A stretch of 64,000 nt of DNA from Corynebacterium gerontici (GTDB lineage: Bacteria > Actinomycetota > Actinomycetes > Mycobacteriales > Mycobacteriaceae), in the NCBI RefSeq assembly GCF_003813985.1, contig NZ_CP033897.1, positions 248,001-312,000 on the forward strand. Direction: 5' to 3'. Positions 18,637 through 27,693 of this stretch are shown here, in pieces (the first letter of the stretch is position 1; the number at the start of each line of letters is the position of its first letter). Under the pieces are notes generated by a model. The model did no database searches. It worked only from the letters and a program-made list of their open reading frames with translations, and was not told the DNA's origin. Position numbers and translations under genes: made by a program.

Positions 18637-21186
18637 ATGAACGCTTTTAATCCAACAACGAAAACTCAAGAGGCCCTGCAGCAGGCATTACAGCAGGCCT
18701 CCGCGAAGGGCAATCCAGATATTCGCCCGGAGCATTTACTCACGGCCATTTTGAGCCAGGAAGACGGTATTGCAATTCCCGTGCTGCGAGCCACGGGCGT
18801 TGATCCGAAGACGGTGCTCGATGAGGCTCGCGGGCTCGTCGAAAAGCTCCCAAGCGCCGAGGGTTCCAACATGGCGAACCCGAACTTTAACCGCGACGCC
18901 TTGAATGCGCTTAATGCTGCTCAGGAGCTGGCAGGGGAGCTTGGCGACGACTACGTCTCCACCGAAGTGCTGCTCGCCGGTATCGCTCGTGGCAAGTCCG
19001 ATGCGGCAGCATTGCTGACCAAGCGCGGCGCGACCTATGACGTGATCAAGGGGGTCTTCCCCTCCGTGCGTGGCAACAAGAAAGTCACGAACGAGGATCC
19101 TGAAGGGCAATTCCAGGCATTAGAGAAATACTCCACTGATCTCACGGCGCGTGCGCGCGAAGGCAAGATTGACCCGGTGATCGGCCGTGATTCGGAGATT
19201 CGCCGCGTGGTGCAGGTACTTTCGAGGCGCACCAAGAACAACCCTGTACTCATCGGTGAGCCCGGCGTGGGTAAAACCGCCATCGTGGAAGGCCTTGCGC
19301 GCCGCATTGTCGCAGGGGATGTGCCGGAAAGCCTGAAGGGCAAGACGCTGATCAGCCTGGATTTGGGCTCGATGGTGGCCGGTGCCAAGTACCGCGGCGA
19401 GTTCGAGGAACGCCTCAAGGCCGTGCTCGATGAGATCAAGAGTGCTGAGGGTGAGATCATCACCTTCATCGACGAGCTGCACACGATCGTGGGCGCTGGT
19501 GCCACGGGTGATTCCGCCATGGACGCCGGCAATATGATTAAGCCGCTGCTGGCTCGCGGTGAACTGCGCCTGGTAGGTGCCACCACCTTGGACGAGTACC
19601 GCAAGTACATCGAAAAAGACGCCGCGCTGGAGCGTCGCTTCCAGCAGGTCTTCGTGGGCGAGCCTTCCGTCGAGGACGCCGTGGGTATCCTGCGCGGGCT
19701 GAAGGAACGCTACGAGGTGCACCACGGCGTGCGCATTCAGGACTCCGCGCTGGTGGCCGCAGCAACGCTGTCGGATCGCTACATCACCTCGCGCTTCCTG
19801 CCGGACAAGGCCATCGACCTGGTGGATGAAGCAGCATCGCGCCTGCGCATGGAAATCGACTCCTCCCCGCAGGAGATCGACGAGCTCGAGCGCATCGTCC
19901 GCCGCCTCGAAATCGAGGAGATGGCGCTGGAAAAGGAGACGGATATTGCCTCCAAGGAGCGCCTGGAAAAGCTGCGCCAAGAGCTTGCCGACGAGCGCGA
20001 GAAGCTCGGCGAACTCCAGGCACGCTGGAATAACGAGAAGGGCGCGGTGAACAAGGTCCGCGAGGCAAAGGAAGAGCTGGAGCGATTGCGCCAGGAATCC
20101 GAGATTGCCGAGCGCGACGGCGACTATGGCCGAGTGGCAGAGCTGCGCTACGGGCGCATCCCCGAGCTGGAAAAGGAAGTGGCTGCGGCTGAGGCCGAGA
20201 CTCAGGAGACCACGATGATCTCCGAGGAAGTCACGCCTGACACCATCGCCGAGGTCGTCTCCGCGTGGACCGGCATCCCCGCAGGCAAGATGCTGCAGGG
20301 CGAGACGGAAAAGCTGCTCAATATGGAGCTGGAGTTGGGTGCCCGAGTGGTAGGCCAGCACGAGGCCGTGCAGGCAGTATCCGATGCTGTGCGCCGTGCT
20401 CGCGCCGGTGTTGCCGACCCGAATCGACCCACCGGCTCCTTCCTCTTCCTGGGCCCCACCGGCGTTGGTAAGACGGAGCTTGCCAAGGCGTTGGCGGAGT
20501 TCATGTTCGACGATGAGCGCGCCATGGTTCGCATCGACATGTCCGAGTTCGGTGAGAAGCACTCCGTGGCCCGCCTCGTCGGTGCCCCTCCCGGATACGT
20601 CGGCTACGACCAGGGCGGCCAGCTCACCGAGGCAGTGCGACGCCGCCCCTACACCGTCGTGCTGTTCGACGAGGTAGAAAAGGCTCACCCGGACGTCTTC
20701 GACATCCTCTTGCAGGTGCTCGACGAGGGCAGGCTTACCGACGGCCAAGGCCGCACCGTGGACTTCCGCAACACCGTGTTGATCCTGACCTCCAACCTGG
20801 GCGCCGGTGGCACCCGGGAGCAGATGATGGACGCGGTAAAGCACGCCTTCAAGCCGGAGTTCGTCAATCGCCTGGACGACGTGGTGATCTTCGATCCGCT
20901 CAGCGAGGAACAGCTCACGAGCATCGTGGACATTCAGATCCGCCAACTGGCAGCTCGACTCCAGGGCCGCCGCCTGGTACTGGACGTGTCCGATGCCGCC
21001 AAGCTGTGGCTTGCCGAGCGGGGCTATGACCCCGCCTACGGTGCACGCCCGCTGCGCCGACTGATCCAGCAGGCCATTGGCGATCAACTGGCCAAGAAGC
21101 TGTTGGCCGGTGAAGTCCGCGACGGCGATACCGTCCACGTGGACGTTGCCGATGGTGGCGAGCAGTTGGATGTAGAGGCCCGCTAA
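18637..21186 (+). CDS. clpB: ATP-dependent disaggregase ClpB
   Basis: Hexameric AAA+ disaggregase that works with DnaK, DnaJ and GrpE to rescue aggregated proteins. The protein is 849 aa. The N-terminal Clp repeat domain covers about residues 1-145. NBD1 has GEPGVGKT and [10 protein letters not shown]. The coiled-coil middle domain (about 410-530) docks DnaK. NBD2 has GPTGVGKT and [17 protein letters not shown] lies upstream of ATG 18637. It is monocistronic, with its own SigH-like/HAIR promoter and a downstream terminator. Confidence 0.97.
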   Translation: MNAFNPTTKTQEALQQALQQASAKGNPDIRPEHLLTAILSQEDGIAIPVLRATGVDPKTVLDEARGLVEKLPSAEGSNMANPNFNRDALNALNAAQELAGELGDDYVSTEVLLAGIARGKSDAAALLTKRGATYDVIKGVFPSVRGNKKVTNEDPEGQFQALEKYSTDLTARAREGKIDPVIGRDSEIRRVVQVLSRRTKNNPVLIGEPGVGKTAIVEGLARRIVAGDVPESLKGKTLISLDLGSMVAGAKYRGEFEERLKAVLDEIKSAEGEIITFIDELHTIVGAGATGDSAMDAGNMIKPLLARGELRLVGATTLDEYRKYIEKDAALERRFQQVFVGEPSVEDAVGILRGLKERYEVHHGVRIQDSALVAAATLSDRYITSRFLPDKAIDLVDEAASRLRMEIDSSPQEIDELERIVRRLEIEEMALEKETDIASKERLEKLRQELADEREKLGELQARWNNEKGAVNKVREAKEELERLRQESEIAERDGDYGRVAELRYGRIPELEKEVAAAEAETQETTMISEEVTPDTIAEVVSAWTGIPAGKMLQGETEKLLNMELELGARVVGQHEAVQAVSDAVRRARAGVADPNRPTGSFLFLGPTGVGKTELAKALAEFMFDDERAMVRIDMSEFGEKHSVARLVGAPPGYVGYDQGGQLTEAVRRRPYTVVLFDEVEKAHPDVFDILLQVLDEGRLTDGQGRTVDFRNTVLILTSNLGAGGTREQMMDAVKHAFKPEFVNRLDDVVIFDPLSEEQLTSIVDIQIRQLAARLQGRRLVLDVSDAAKLWLAERGYDPAYGARPLRRLIQQAIGDQLAKKLLAGEVRDGDTVHVDVADGGEQLDVEAR

Positions 21187-21202
21187 AGGGCGGCAACATA
21201 AC

Positions 21203-21240
21203 GGCGCGCGGGAACGAGTTAGTCCCGCGCGCCAGTTTTT
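21203..21240 (+). terminator. clpB intrinsic terminator
   Basis: GGCGCGCGGGA (21203-21213) pairs with TCCCGCGCGCC (21223-21233), with a 9-nt loop and then AGTTTTT. Confidence 0.9.
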
Positions 21241-21336
21241 GCTGGCCTCGATCATTCAGGCTGTCGCTCGCCACGAAAAACGGTACGCAGCAACAGTGAT
21301 TGCATCATTGGATGCTTGATCGAAAACGCTCCCGTC

Positions 21337-22464
21337 TTATCCTGAGACTTCGCGGAATTGTTCCGTTGGGGAAGCCCTGGGAAGCAAGCTCACCAATCCG
21401 GCAGCGGCCAGCAGTGCGATGATGAGGTAGAACGCAACGTGCGTCTGCGGTGCCAGTAACGCGAACAGCAACATGCCGGTGGGGATGCCGATCGTGTTCA
21501 CGATCTGGTCGCGAACCGCGAATCGGTGCACCAACTCCGGGCAATCAAAGGATTGGCCAATCACGTCCCAGTTGATTCCGGCAATTGCGGCGAGCCCGCC
21601 GCTGAGAGCCGTCACTATCGAGATCAGGGCAAAATTGGGGCTTTGAGTGAGCGCGAATAGATGCAGGATGTACGCGATGCATACCCCGAATTGCATGAGG
21701 TTCCATGGGATCTTCTTCAATGGTGCCCAATTGGAGGAAAATGATCCCCGCAGCGAGCCTGCTGCGCCGGCAGCCGCGAACCATCCCTAGAAAGTTCTGC
21801 ATCACCACAGTTGGTGCAGCGGTGCCTAGGAACCCAATTGTCACAGCGACCATGAGCCAGGTGAAGAGACCAAAACTCACCCAGGTTGGCAGTGTGATCC
21901 CGCGTGGCAGGACGTGGTTCTCCGCTTCTTGCTGCTCCACGGCAGGTTCTTCCTGCTCGGCCGCATGGATGTTCCAGTACGAGGCAATCAACGCGATCGA
22001 AATGAGGAACGTGAGGACGTCGATAAGCAAGACAGCCTGAAAACCCCGCCCAACAGCCAGGGCTGTGCCAACCAGCGGGCCGGTTTCGCCTTATGGCGCT
22101 CCTCCTCGGTCAAAATCACCGACAACAGCGAGAAGCGGTGCGGTCCAAACCAGGGAGTGGACAGGCCGTAGCAGAACGAGGAAACAACGAAGGCGAAAGG
22201 CCAGTACTCCGGTGTGAAGAGCATCCACAGCAACAACCCGCCTTGAGCAAGCGCGTGGCCGACATCGGAGAGAATCATGGCGCGTGCCGGGAAGCGCGAT
22301 GCAGGGATTCTCTCCATCAATAGTTTGGCTGACCACAGTGCGATGAGAGCGGCGGTCAGAAGCCTGCCGGAGCTATCCAAGCGGAATGATTGGATAGCGA
22401 AGGCGACGGGAATGAGGCCGTCGCCGAAGGTTGAAGCCTAGACGGCTGCAAGGAGAGCTGACAC
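21337..22464 (-). pseudogene. Degraded MFS transporter
   Basis: Three frames must be joined to read one major-facilitator protein. The first opens SRVSALLAAV, then a TAG at 22440-22438, then ASTFGDGLIPVAFAIQSFR into the second helix. A frameshift near 22090 moves into the frame reading GRGFQAVLLIDVLTFLISIAL. A second frameshift near 21780 moves into AAGSLRGSFSSNWAPLKKIP, followed by the last helices and a stop at 21337. Defects: one nonsense codon and two frameshifts. Alternating hydrophobic helices and the conserved GDG loop support the MFS assignment. Substrate unknown. It is the first of four adjacent decayed genes. Confidence 0.8.
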
Positions 22465-22853
22465 TCTGGATTGAAATCGCAATCGGATCCTAGTCTGTGT
22501 CGAAGATTCCGGATGTTAGACCTCAAAAAGTATAGGCTTTTGCACCGTAGCTCCAAGGAGACTGAACGTTTCCGAGGTGCAAGCTCCGCAGTATACGGAG
22601 GGATGCTTTCGATTTGAGCTTTTGATTCCTGAATTTTGGTACATCCGCAAAGGGTTCCTTTGTGAGTGTCGCGCAAGATCGCAAAGGAGGTGTCGCTTGC
22701 AGCAATCGTTCGCCTCGGCGTTGAGGTCGTGCCGGACGGTAAAGGTGTCTAAGACCTGCTAGTTCCCTTTTTGATCGCGTTGGAGGCCTACGTTGGGCTT
22801 TGCAGGATGGAGCTCAACTTCTCAAAGCGGATTCATGCTGGATGGGCCGGTTT
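22465..22853. other. Gene-free stretch with possible remnant
   Basis: No intact gene is seen. On the plus strand the frame from GTG 22666 to 22857 is open except for one TAA at 22750-22752. It reads IAKEVSLAAIVRLGVEV before the stop and DLLVPFLIALEAYVGL after it. Its amphipathic composition resembles protein more than noise, but I do not recognise a family. It may be a relic. Base composition is lower in GC than the flanking core genes. Confidence 0.35.
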
Positions 22854-23691
22854 CTAATGAGTGACCTTCCTATACCGCTGCTTGGGACTCCTCAATGGTG
22901 CGGTTCGTTCCACCTCATTTGCGTTGAGCAGTTTGTTCAAGGCGTACTGCGTGGCGCTTCGGCTCAGTCCGAGCTTGGAAGTAATTTCTGCAGTGCTCAG
23001 ACTGGAGTTGCTTTCGAGAAGCTCGCGGATCATTGCTTCCGAAGTCAAATGTGCTTCACCTTCTGCGATCCGTCTGCGCTGGAAAGTTATTCGAAAACTG
23101 TTGAGGTCCGCCTGGATCAGTGGGGGGAGGCATGAGGTTGTCTGCCAGCGACTTCCTAATCGCTTGGATTCCCGTTCCGCGATTTTCCGCAAGTGCACCC
23201 CGCGCAGTATGGAGGTTCTCTAGTATTCCGGCAATGTGCTGATTCCTAGTTGAGCTCACACCATCGTGACCCAATTGGTCCAGTCGAACGTTGCCGAATA
23301 TGCCACCTGGGCTCAGGATCTCAAGCCGGTCAACGAACAGGTTGATTTGTACCTGGCTGCCACGTGCCTGCGGCGAATAGTCGCGGTGCATCAACGCGTT
23401 GACCAATGCCTCGCGGACTGCGACGAGAGGATAGTCGGGAACGTCCTTCCGGTAAACGCCATCGATAAGAGCAGCAGTATTCATGTTCTGCTCGACCAAG
23501 TCGACGCCATTTTGAACCAGGGTAGGAATTGCCCCAGCGAGCGTTTCCGAGGACAACATGCGAATGTCGCCAGCCCCATTTGCCTTAGTGGTGCCTGGAT
23601 AATGTGCAAAAGTCACTGTCAAGCGCGGAAAGATGGCTTGTGGAAAGGCAGGTAGAGACATAAATTGCCTCATCTTCTGCAAGCTTCCCAA
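22854..23691 (-). pseudogene. Truncated RecG/AlbA-type ATP-binding transcriptional regulator
   Basis: The upstream frame matches the C-terminal half of AlbA_2/RecG-like regulators, with FPRLTVTFAHYPGTTKA, ALVNALMHRDYSP, DRLEILSPGGIFG and ENRGTGIQAI, a GHKL-like ATP-binding region. The N-terminal AlbA_2 domain, usually about 200 residues, is missing. At the plus-strand G6 run 23122-23127 the frame breaks. Removing one base joins NLMPPPLIQADLNSF and continues into a winged-helix tail (STAEITSKLGLSRSATQYAL). Two independent lesions make it non-functional. Such proteins sit in accessory islands, often near restriction or toxin genes, but none is visible here. Confidence 0.75.
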
Positions 23692-23724
23692 CTTTGGGAA
23701 GTTGGCTTGCGAAGTTGGGAAGCT
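23682..23724. repeat. 13-bp perfect inverted repeat with internal AAGTTGG copies
   Basis: AGCTTCCCAACTT (23682-23694) and AAGTTGGGAAGCT (23712-23724) are exact inverted repeats around a 17-nt centre that contains a further GGGAAGTTGG. It lies at the junction of two pseudogenes. There is no T-run on either side, so it is not a typical terminator. Confidence 0.6.
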
Positions 23725-24502
23725 ACCCCACGTCCCTACGCAGGAAACCCATCCAACCCAAGCACAGCACTACCACGGCAACCAAAGGCAACAGCAACAC
23801 GCTGGCATTAAAGCCATGCAGCAGTGGGATCTCCTCATACGCCCAGCTCAGTGGTCAGAAGTTGCGTAGGTGTTCCAGGTCGGCGTTCGCCTTGCCCAGC
23901 GCATCCAGAATGAAGCCCAGCACGATTACGGCTGCGCCGCCTCCAACAGCGGGCCCCGCTTTCCCTGTGCCAGTACCAATCGCCAGCGCCACGCAAGAGC
24001 AGAGGAAGCCGATCAGTAGATAGCTCAGAATTTCCGCAAGCACTTTGCCCCAGTCGCGGCCGAGTTTCGCAGGCCCATTGAGTACCGCCAAACCAAGTGC
24101 CACCAAAAATCCAAGCAACACAAAGCGCACCACAATGGCCGCCACCTTCTGCCAGTACACGCTGCTGCGGGAGATCCCGTGGGCAAGTGTCAGCTCCAGA
24201 ACACCAGTCTCTTCCTGGCCTGCAATCGCGCCTTTGCCCCACACCACGCCCGCGCCGCATAGGACAAACAACCCAAGCAACGAGAAAAACGTGGAGTGCA
24301 CCCACCCCGCACCAGAAGTAATCGCAGCAAAACCGAGCGCATCCACCATGCCCTTGGGCATCGCTTGGATGAATTGCTCCATGCCTACGTCCATGCCCAT
24401 GGATGGGTAGAAGGAGCTATACAGCGTCAATACTGCGAGCAGCGCCACGCCTCACAAAGCCAGGGTTCTAAGGCTGGCGCGGACGTCGAAAAGCAAAAGC
24501 AT
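23723..24502 (-). pseudogene. ABC exporter permease with two in-frame stop codons
   Basis: A single continuous frame of 260 codons from ATG 24502 to TAG 23723 is interrupted by TGA at codon 17 (24454-24452) and by TGA at 23857-23855. Around them the protein reads cleanly as an ABC-2 type permease: SLRTLAL-stop-GVALLAVLTLYSSFYP, six hydrophobic helices, then RNF-stop-PLSWAYEEIPLLHGF. It starts two bases after the ATPase pseudogene, as in a normal exporter operon. Both lesions are point substitutions, which suggests recent inactivation. Confidence 0.8.
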
Positions 24503-24504
24503 CC

Positions 24505-25413
24505 TTAGCTCCTCTGGTACATGGTGAGCACCGATTGCTCGAGGGAGGGTTCCTCGCAGAGTAGGTCGATGGCGTGGTGGCGGGCGCAGTAGTCGATGAG
24601 TGCGGCCACCTGATCCTGCAGCACGGCGCTGAGCAGCAGTTGATCATTGTGCTCGCGCACCTGCACGTCGGTGGCGAAGGACTGCAGTTCGCTGCACAAT
24701 TGCTCTGCATCGCCCGAATCAAACGTGATACGCACTTGACGCCCTGCGGCTTTGCGCAGTTCAGCAACGCTGACTGTCTGCCCAATCGAGCCTTCGCGCA
24801 GCACTGCGGCCTCCTCTGCAATGTGTTCAATTTCGCCCAAGATGTGGGAGGGCAAAAACACCGTCGCCCCGTCGCGGGCGGCCTGGGCAAACAGCTCCAG
24901 CACCTGCTGTTGCACGATGGGATCAAGCCCGGACGTCGGCTCATCCAAAATAAGCAGTTTGGGTCGGTGCATGAGCGACTGGATGATGCCGATTTTTTAC
25001 TTATTGCCTTTTGAAAGCTTGCCTGTGCGCCGAGCAGTATCCAGCTCCAGTTGTTGAGCGAGTGAGAAAGCGCGCTCAAGCTCATTGCCGTCGATCGGAT
25101 TCAGTGCCGCCCCACGCCTTGAATAACGTCTGCGCGTTCTGGCGGGGATCCAAATGGATTTCCCCGGGCAGGTATCCCACTTGTCTGCGGATCGCTACGC
25201 CCTCGCGGCGGGGATCGCGCCCCAACACCTCAACCCTGCCGGAGGTTGGGCGCAAAAGTTCCAGCAGCATGCGCATCAGAGTGGATTGGCCGGCACCGTT
25301 TTGGAGCCGATCAGTCCAAACACCATGACCTCGGGAACTTCAAGATCGGTGGCGTTGAGCGCTGGGACCTTCCCGAATTTCTTCACCAGCCGCTGCGTGG
25401 TGATAACCAGCGT
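24505..25413 (-). pseudogene. ABC exporter ATPase, multiply inactivated
   Basis: An AGGAG ribosome site (plus 25419-25423) lies five bases before ACG (25413-25411), which looks like a lost ATG. The frame then reads VKKFGKVPALNATDLEVPE. It shifts near 25300, inside Walker A, into NGAGQSTLMRMLLELL, and shifts again near 25110 into LNPIDGNELERAFSL. It meets TAA at 24999-24997 inside the signature (LSKGNK-stop-KIGI) and resumes with Walker B, LLILDEPTSGLDP. Start loss, two frameshifts and one nonsense codon are therefore visible. It pairs with the permease pseudogene downstream. Confidence 0.82.
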
Positions 25414-25442
25414 GCTTGCTCCTCACATCCTGAATACCGATG

Positions 25443-26699
25443 TTACGCCCGGCGGTGACGCCCAGGTTGTTGAATAAACGCTTCACCCAGCACCAACAGT
25501 GGGAGGACAAAGAGCAACGCAATAGTGGTGATGAACATCGTATCTGTACCAACGAAGGTGGGATCTTCCACTCCCAGCGTCCCCGCCAAAGGTGACAGGT
25601 ACATCGCAACTGCCACCGCGCCTAGTGCCCAAGCGAGATCGCGTAGAGGGCCGCGAATCGACAACACGCCAGCGATCAGCAGCGCCGCCACGCAGAAATA
25701 ATGAGCCCACACGATGGAACTGAACACCACGGTGCAGCAATACGCCACGCAGGCCAGGATGGCGAAGCGACGGCGCTCGTTGAACAATGCAGCAACGCCG
25801 GCAAGTGCTGCGGCACCGAGTGCAAGGCCATAGTTGAGCACCTTCACGCCACTTGGAAGGCGTGAGCTTTCAACGCTTTGCACAACGAGCCCTGGTTCAA
25901 GTTGCTCACTGAGATGCTGAGAGTACAACGACAAGTTCGCGCCGCCTACTTGCACCTGTGAGCGCAAGGTTTGCAGCCTTTCGATCCATGTCCCGAATAC
26001 CTCAGGACCCAGGGTGATGAAGGAGACGATCACCACTACGGACGCGGTGCCTGCGGCCATCAGGGCGGCAGTCCTGCGACGGGGGAAGAATGCTAACAGC
26101 ACAATAATCGCCAACGGTGTGAGCTTGATGGCCGCAACTAATCCCAGGCAGAGCCCCGCTCGTTTTGGTTGCACGTGCGCCATGGCCAGCGAATATGCCA
26201 CGGCGGCAACGATCAGGGGCGTGGTTTGCCCAAGCCACAGCGAAAATTGCAGGGGGAAGGAGATGAGCAGCAGCACCATTCCCGGCAGCGTTACTTGCAC
26301 TGGTGCCGTTCGCCCGCGCCACAGGTAGAAAGCGCTCGCGGGGATGATGGCGCACGCCAAGCAGCTCAAGTAGGTCAGTCCCAGCGCCGTCGCTTTTGCG
26401 CTGAGGCCGATGGACGCCAGGAGGCTGAAAAACCACGCCACTGCGGGAATGTGGACGAAGGGGTGCGGGTGCGGGGAGATGTCTGCAATGCTGGGCGCAA
26501 GGTCTGTCCAGGGGCCTGTGCCGATGTTGCTGAAGTCGAGCGGATCGAAGTCATAGATTCGCAGGGGATCAATCCCCTCAGCGATGATCTTGCCTGCGAG
26601 CCACAGCGAGGCGAAGTCATCGACTTGCCATCGGTTTTGTATAAACCACGTGGCAAAGAAGGCAAGGATGGCAGCGAATGCCCACGAGGACTTGGTCAT
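25443..26699 (-). CDS. GT87 (DUF2029) polytopic glycosyltransferase
   Basis: About 418-aa membrane protein with ten or more hydrophobic segments. The first extracytoplasmic loop carries DDFASLWLAGKI and a Pro/His-rich NPHP-like stretch (ISPHPHPFVHIPA), features of GT-C fold polyprenyl-phosphate-mannose transferases of family GT87. Such enzymes extend lipomannan or arabinomannan in Corynebacteriales. The substrate here is not determinable. I chose ATG 26699 (MTKSSWAF) immediately before the first helix. No ribosome site is visible, so the start is uncertain. Unlike the four genes downstream it is intact. Confidence 0.75.
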   Translation of the reverse strand: MTKSSWAFAAILAFFATWFIQNRWQVDDFASLWLAGKIIAEGIDPLRIYDFDPLDFSNIGTGPWTDLAPSIADISPHPHPFVHIPAVAWFFSLLASIGLSAKATALGLTYLSCLACAIIPASAFYLWRGRTAPVQVTLPGMVLLLISFPLQFSLWLGQTTPLIVAAVAYSLAMAHVQPKRAGLCLGLVAAIKLTPLAIIVLLAFFPRRRTAALMAAGTASVVVIVSFITLGPEVFGTWIERLQTLRSQVQVGGANLSLYSQHLSEQLEPGLVVQSVESSRLPSGVKVLNYGLALGAAALAGVAALFNERRRFAILACVAYCCTVVFSSIVWAHYFCVAALLIAGVLSIRGPLRDLAWALGAVAVAMYLSPLAGTLGVEDPTFVGTDTMFITTIALLFVLPLLVLGEAFIQQPGRHRRA

Positions 26700-26838
26700 G
26701 AGCGGGCTGGGCGTTCGAAATTCCAAGGAATACTCTCTTCGGGTGGCTGCAGGTGCTTTGTTCAGAATACGTGGGGCGTCGAAAAGCCAAAAAGTGTGAC
26801 TCAATCTACTTCAATGCGCATTCGGCGGGTGCCCCCTT

Positions 26839-26844
26839 TAATAT
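26839..26844 (+). promoter_or_regulatory. -10 box of a leaderless transcript (rhodanese gene)
   Basis: TAATAT ends eight bases before ATG 26853. A GGAGG at 26846-26850 is only two bases from the ATG, too close to act as a normal ribosome site. Confidence 0.5.
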
Positions 26845-26852
26845 CGGAGGGC

Positions 26853-27683
26853 ATGAGCGTAACTATCTCTGCTGAAGAACTGGCTGAACGCATCCACTCA
26901 GGCAGCAATAACATCCTGCTTGCTAGCCTGTGGTCCGCAAACGAAGGCGGCGGTTTTGCCCAGTTCAATTCCGAGCACATTCCTACTGCGAAGTTCTGCG
27001 ATCCTGCGGCGGCCTTGGCCGGTACGCCGGGTTCCGCTGGCGGGCGCAACCCATTGCCCACCAAAGATATTTTGGATCGTTGGTTCAATCGCTGGGGGCT
27101 GACCGATGACCGCCAGGTGGTGGTCTATGACAACTTCCGCGGCCTCTACGCTGCGCGTGCGTGGTGGGTGCTGAAGTGGGCTGGTGTGCAAGACGTGGTG
27201 GTGCTCGACGGTGGTCAGTCTCACTGGGAAGCGACCGGCCACCAGCTCATCGGCGGGCCCGGCAATCCGCGAGGTTACGCCAATATCACCTCACAGCCTG
27301 GTCAATTGCCCACGGCCAGCATCGAGGATGTGAAAAAGCACGACGGCATTCTCCTGGATGCGCGTGAGCGCAATCGTTTTGCAGGGCGCAAGGAGTTCCT
27401 TGACCTCAAGGCGGGCCACATTCCGGGAGCCATTAACATCCCCACTCGTGATGTGCTCAATGAGGATCTCACCTTCAAATCCGCAGATGAGTTGCGCAAA
27501 ATTTTCAACGATGCGGGCATTGAGTCGGCCGAGAACGTCATCATCTATTCGGGTTCTGGTAACCACTCGGCGCAGGTCATCATGGCGATGGAGATCGCCG
27601 GGATTGGTATTCCTCGCCACTACATCGGTGGTTGGTCGCAGTGGTGCGCGAATGAGAAAAACCCGGTAGAGCGCGGCGACTAA
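26853..27683 (+). CDS. Two-domain rhodanese (sulfurtransferase) lacking the catalytic Cys
   Basis: 276 aa with two rhodanese domains (about residues 1-135 and 150-270), like 3-mercaptopyruvate/thiosulfate sulfurtransferases. Domain signatures are VYDNFRGLYAARAWWVLKW, LLDARERNRFAGRKEF and KAGHIPGAINIP. In the catalytic loop of the second domain the sequence is YSGSGNHSAQ, where active enzymes have Cys at the Ser position (TCG codon at 27547-27549). The persulfide-forming residue is therefore absent, and the protein may bind rather than transfer sulfur. The N-terminal extension of the frame back to 26169 is antisense to the GT87 gene and is not coding. Confidence 0.8.
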   Translation: MSVTISAEELAERIHSGSNNILLASLWSANEGGGFAQFNSEHIPTAKFCDPAAALAGTPGSAGGRNPLPTKDILDRWFNRWGLTDDRQVVVYDNFRGLYAARAWWVLKWAGVQDVVVLDGGQSHWEATGHQLIGGPGNPRGYANITSQPGQLPTASIEDVKKHDGILLDARERNRFAGRKEFLDLKAGHIPGAINIPTRDVLNEDLTFKSADELRKIFNDAGIESAENVIIYSGSGNHSAQVIMAMEIAGIGIPRHYIGGWSQWCANEKNPVERGD

Positions 27684-27686
27684 ACT
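27681..27686 (+). promoter_or_regulatory. -10 box of a leaderless transcript (built on the rhodanese stop codon)
   Basis: TAAACT includes the TAA stop of the preceding gene and ends seven bases before ATG 27694. Confidence 0.5.
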
Positions 27687-27693
27687 CAATCCC

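Noticed and set aside
19120..21255. 711-codon open frame antisense to clpB
   Set aside because: It is a shadow of clpB codon use in a GC-rich genome. It lacks a start signal and recognisable motifs, and the sense strand is certain.
23122..23127. Homopolymer G6 as a phase-variation switch
   Set aside because: The gene also lacks its N-terminal domain, so no tract length gives a functional protein.
23682..23724. Inverted repeat as an intrinsic terminator
   Set aside because: No T-tract follows on either strand.
23723..24502. In-frame TGA codons in the ABC permease as recoding (selenocysteine or Trp)
   Set aside because: The partner ATPase has a TAA, frameshifts and a lost start, and the neighbours also carry TAG and frameshifts. 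Decay explains all of them without a special code.
26169..26852. Long in-frame extension of the rhodanese gene (504-codon frame)
   Set aside because: The extension lies antisense to the GT87 gene, is rich in Arg/Gln/Gly without structure, and the family N-terminus and a leaderless promoter fit ATG 26853.
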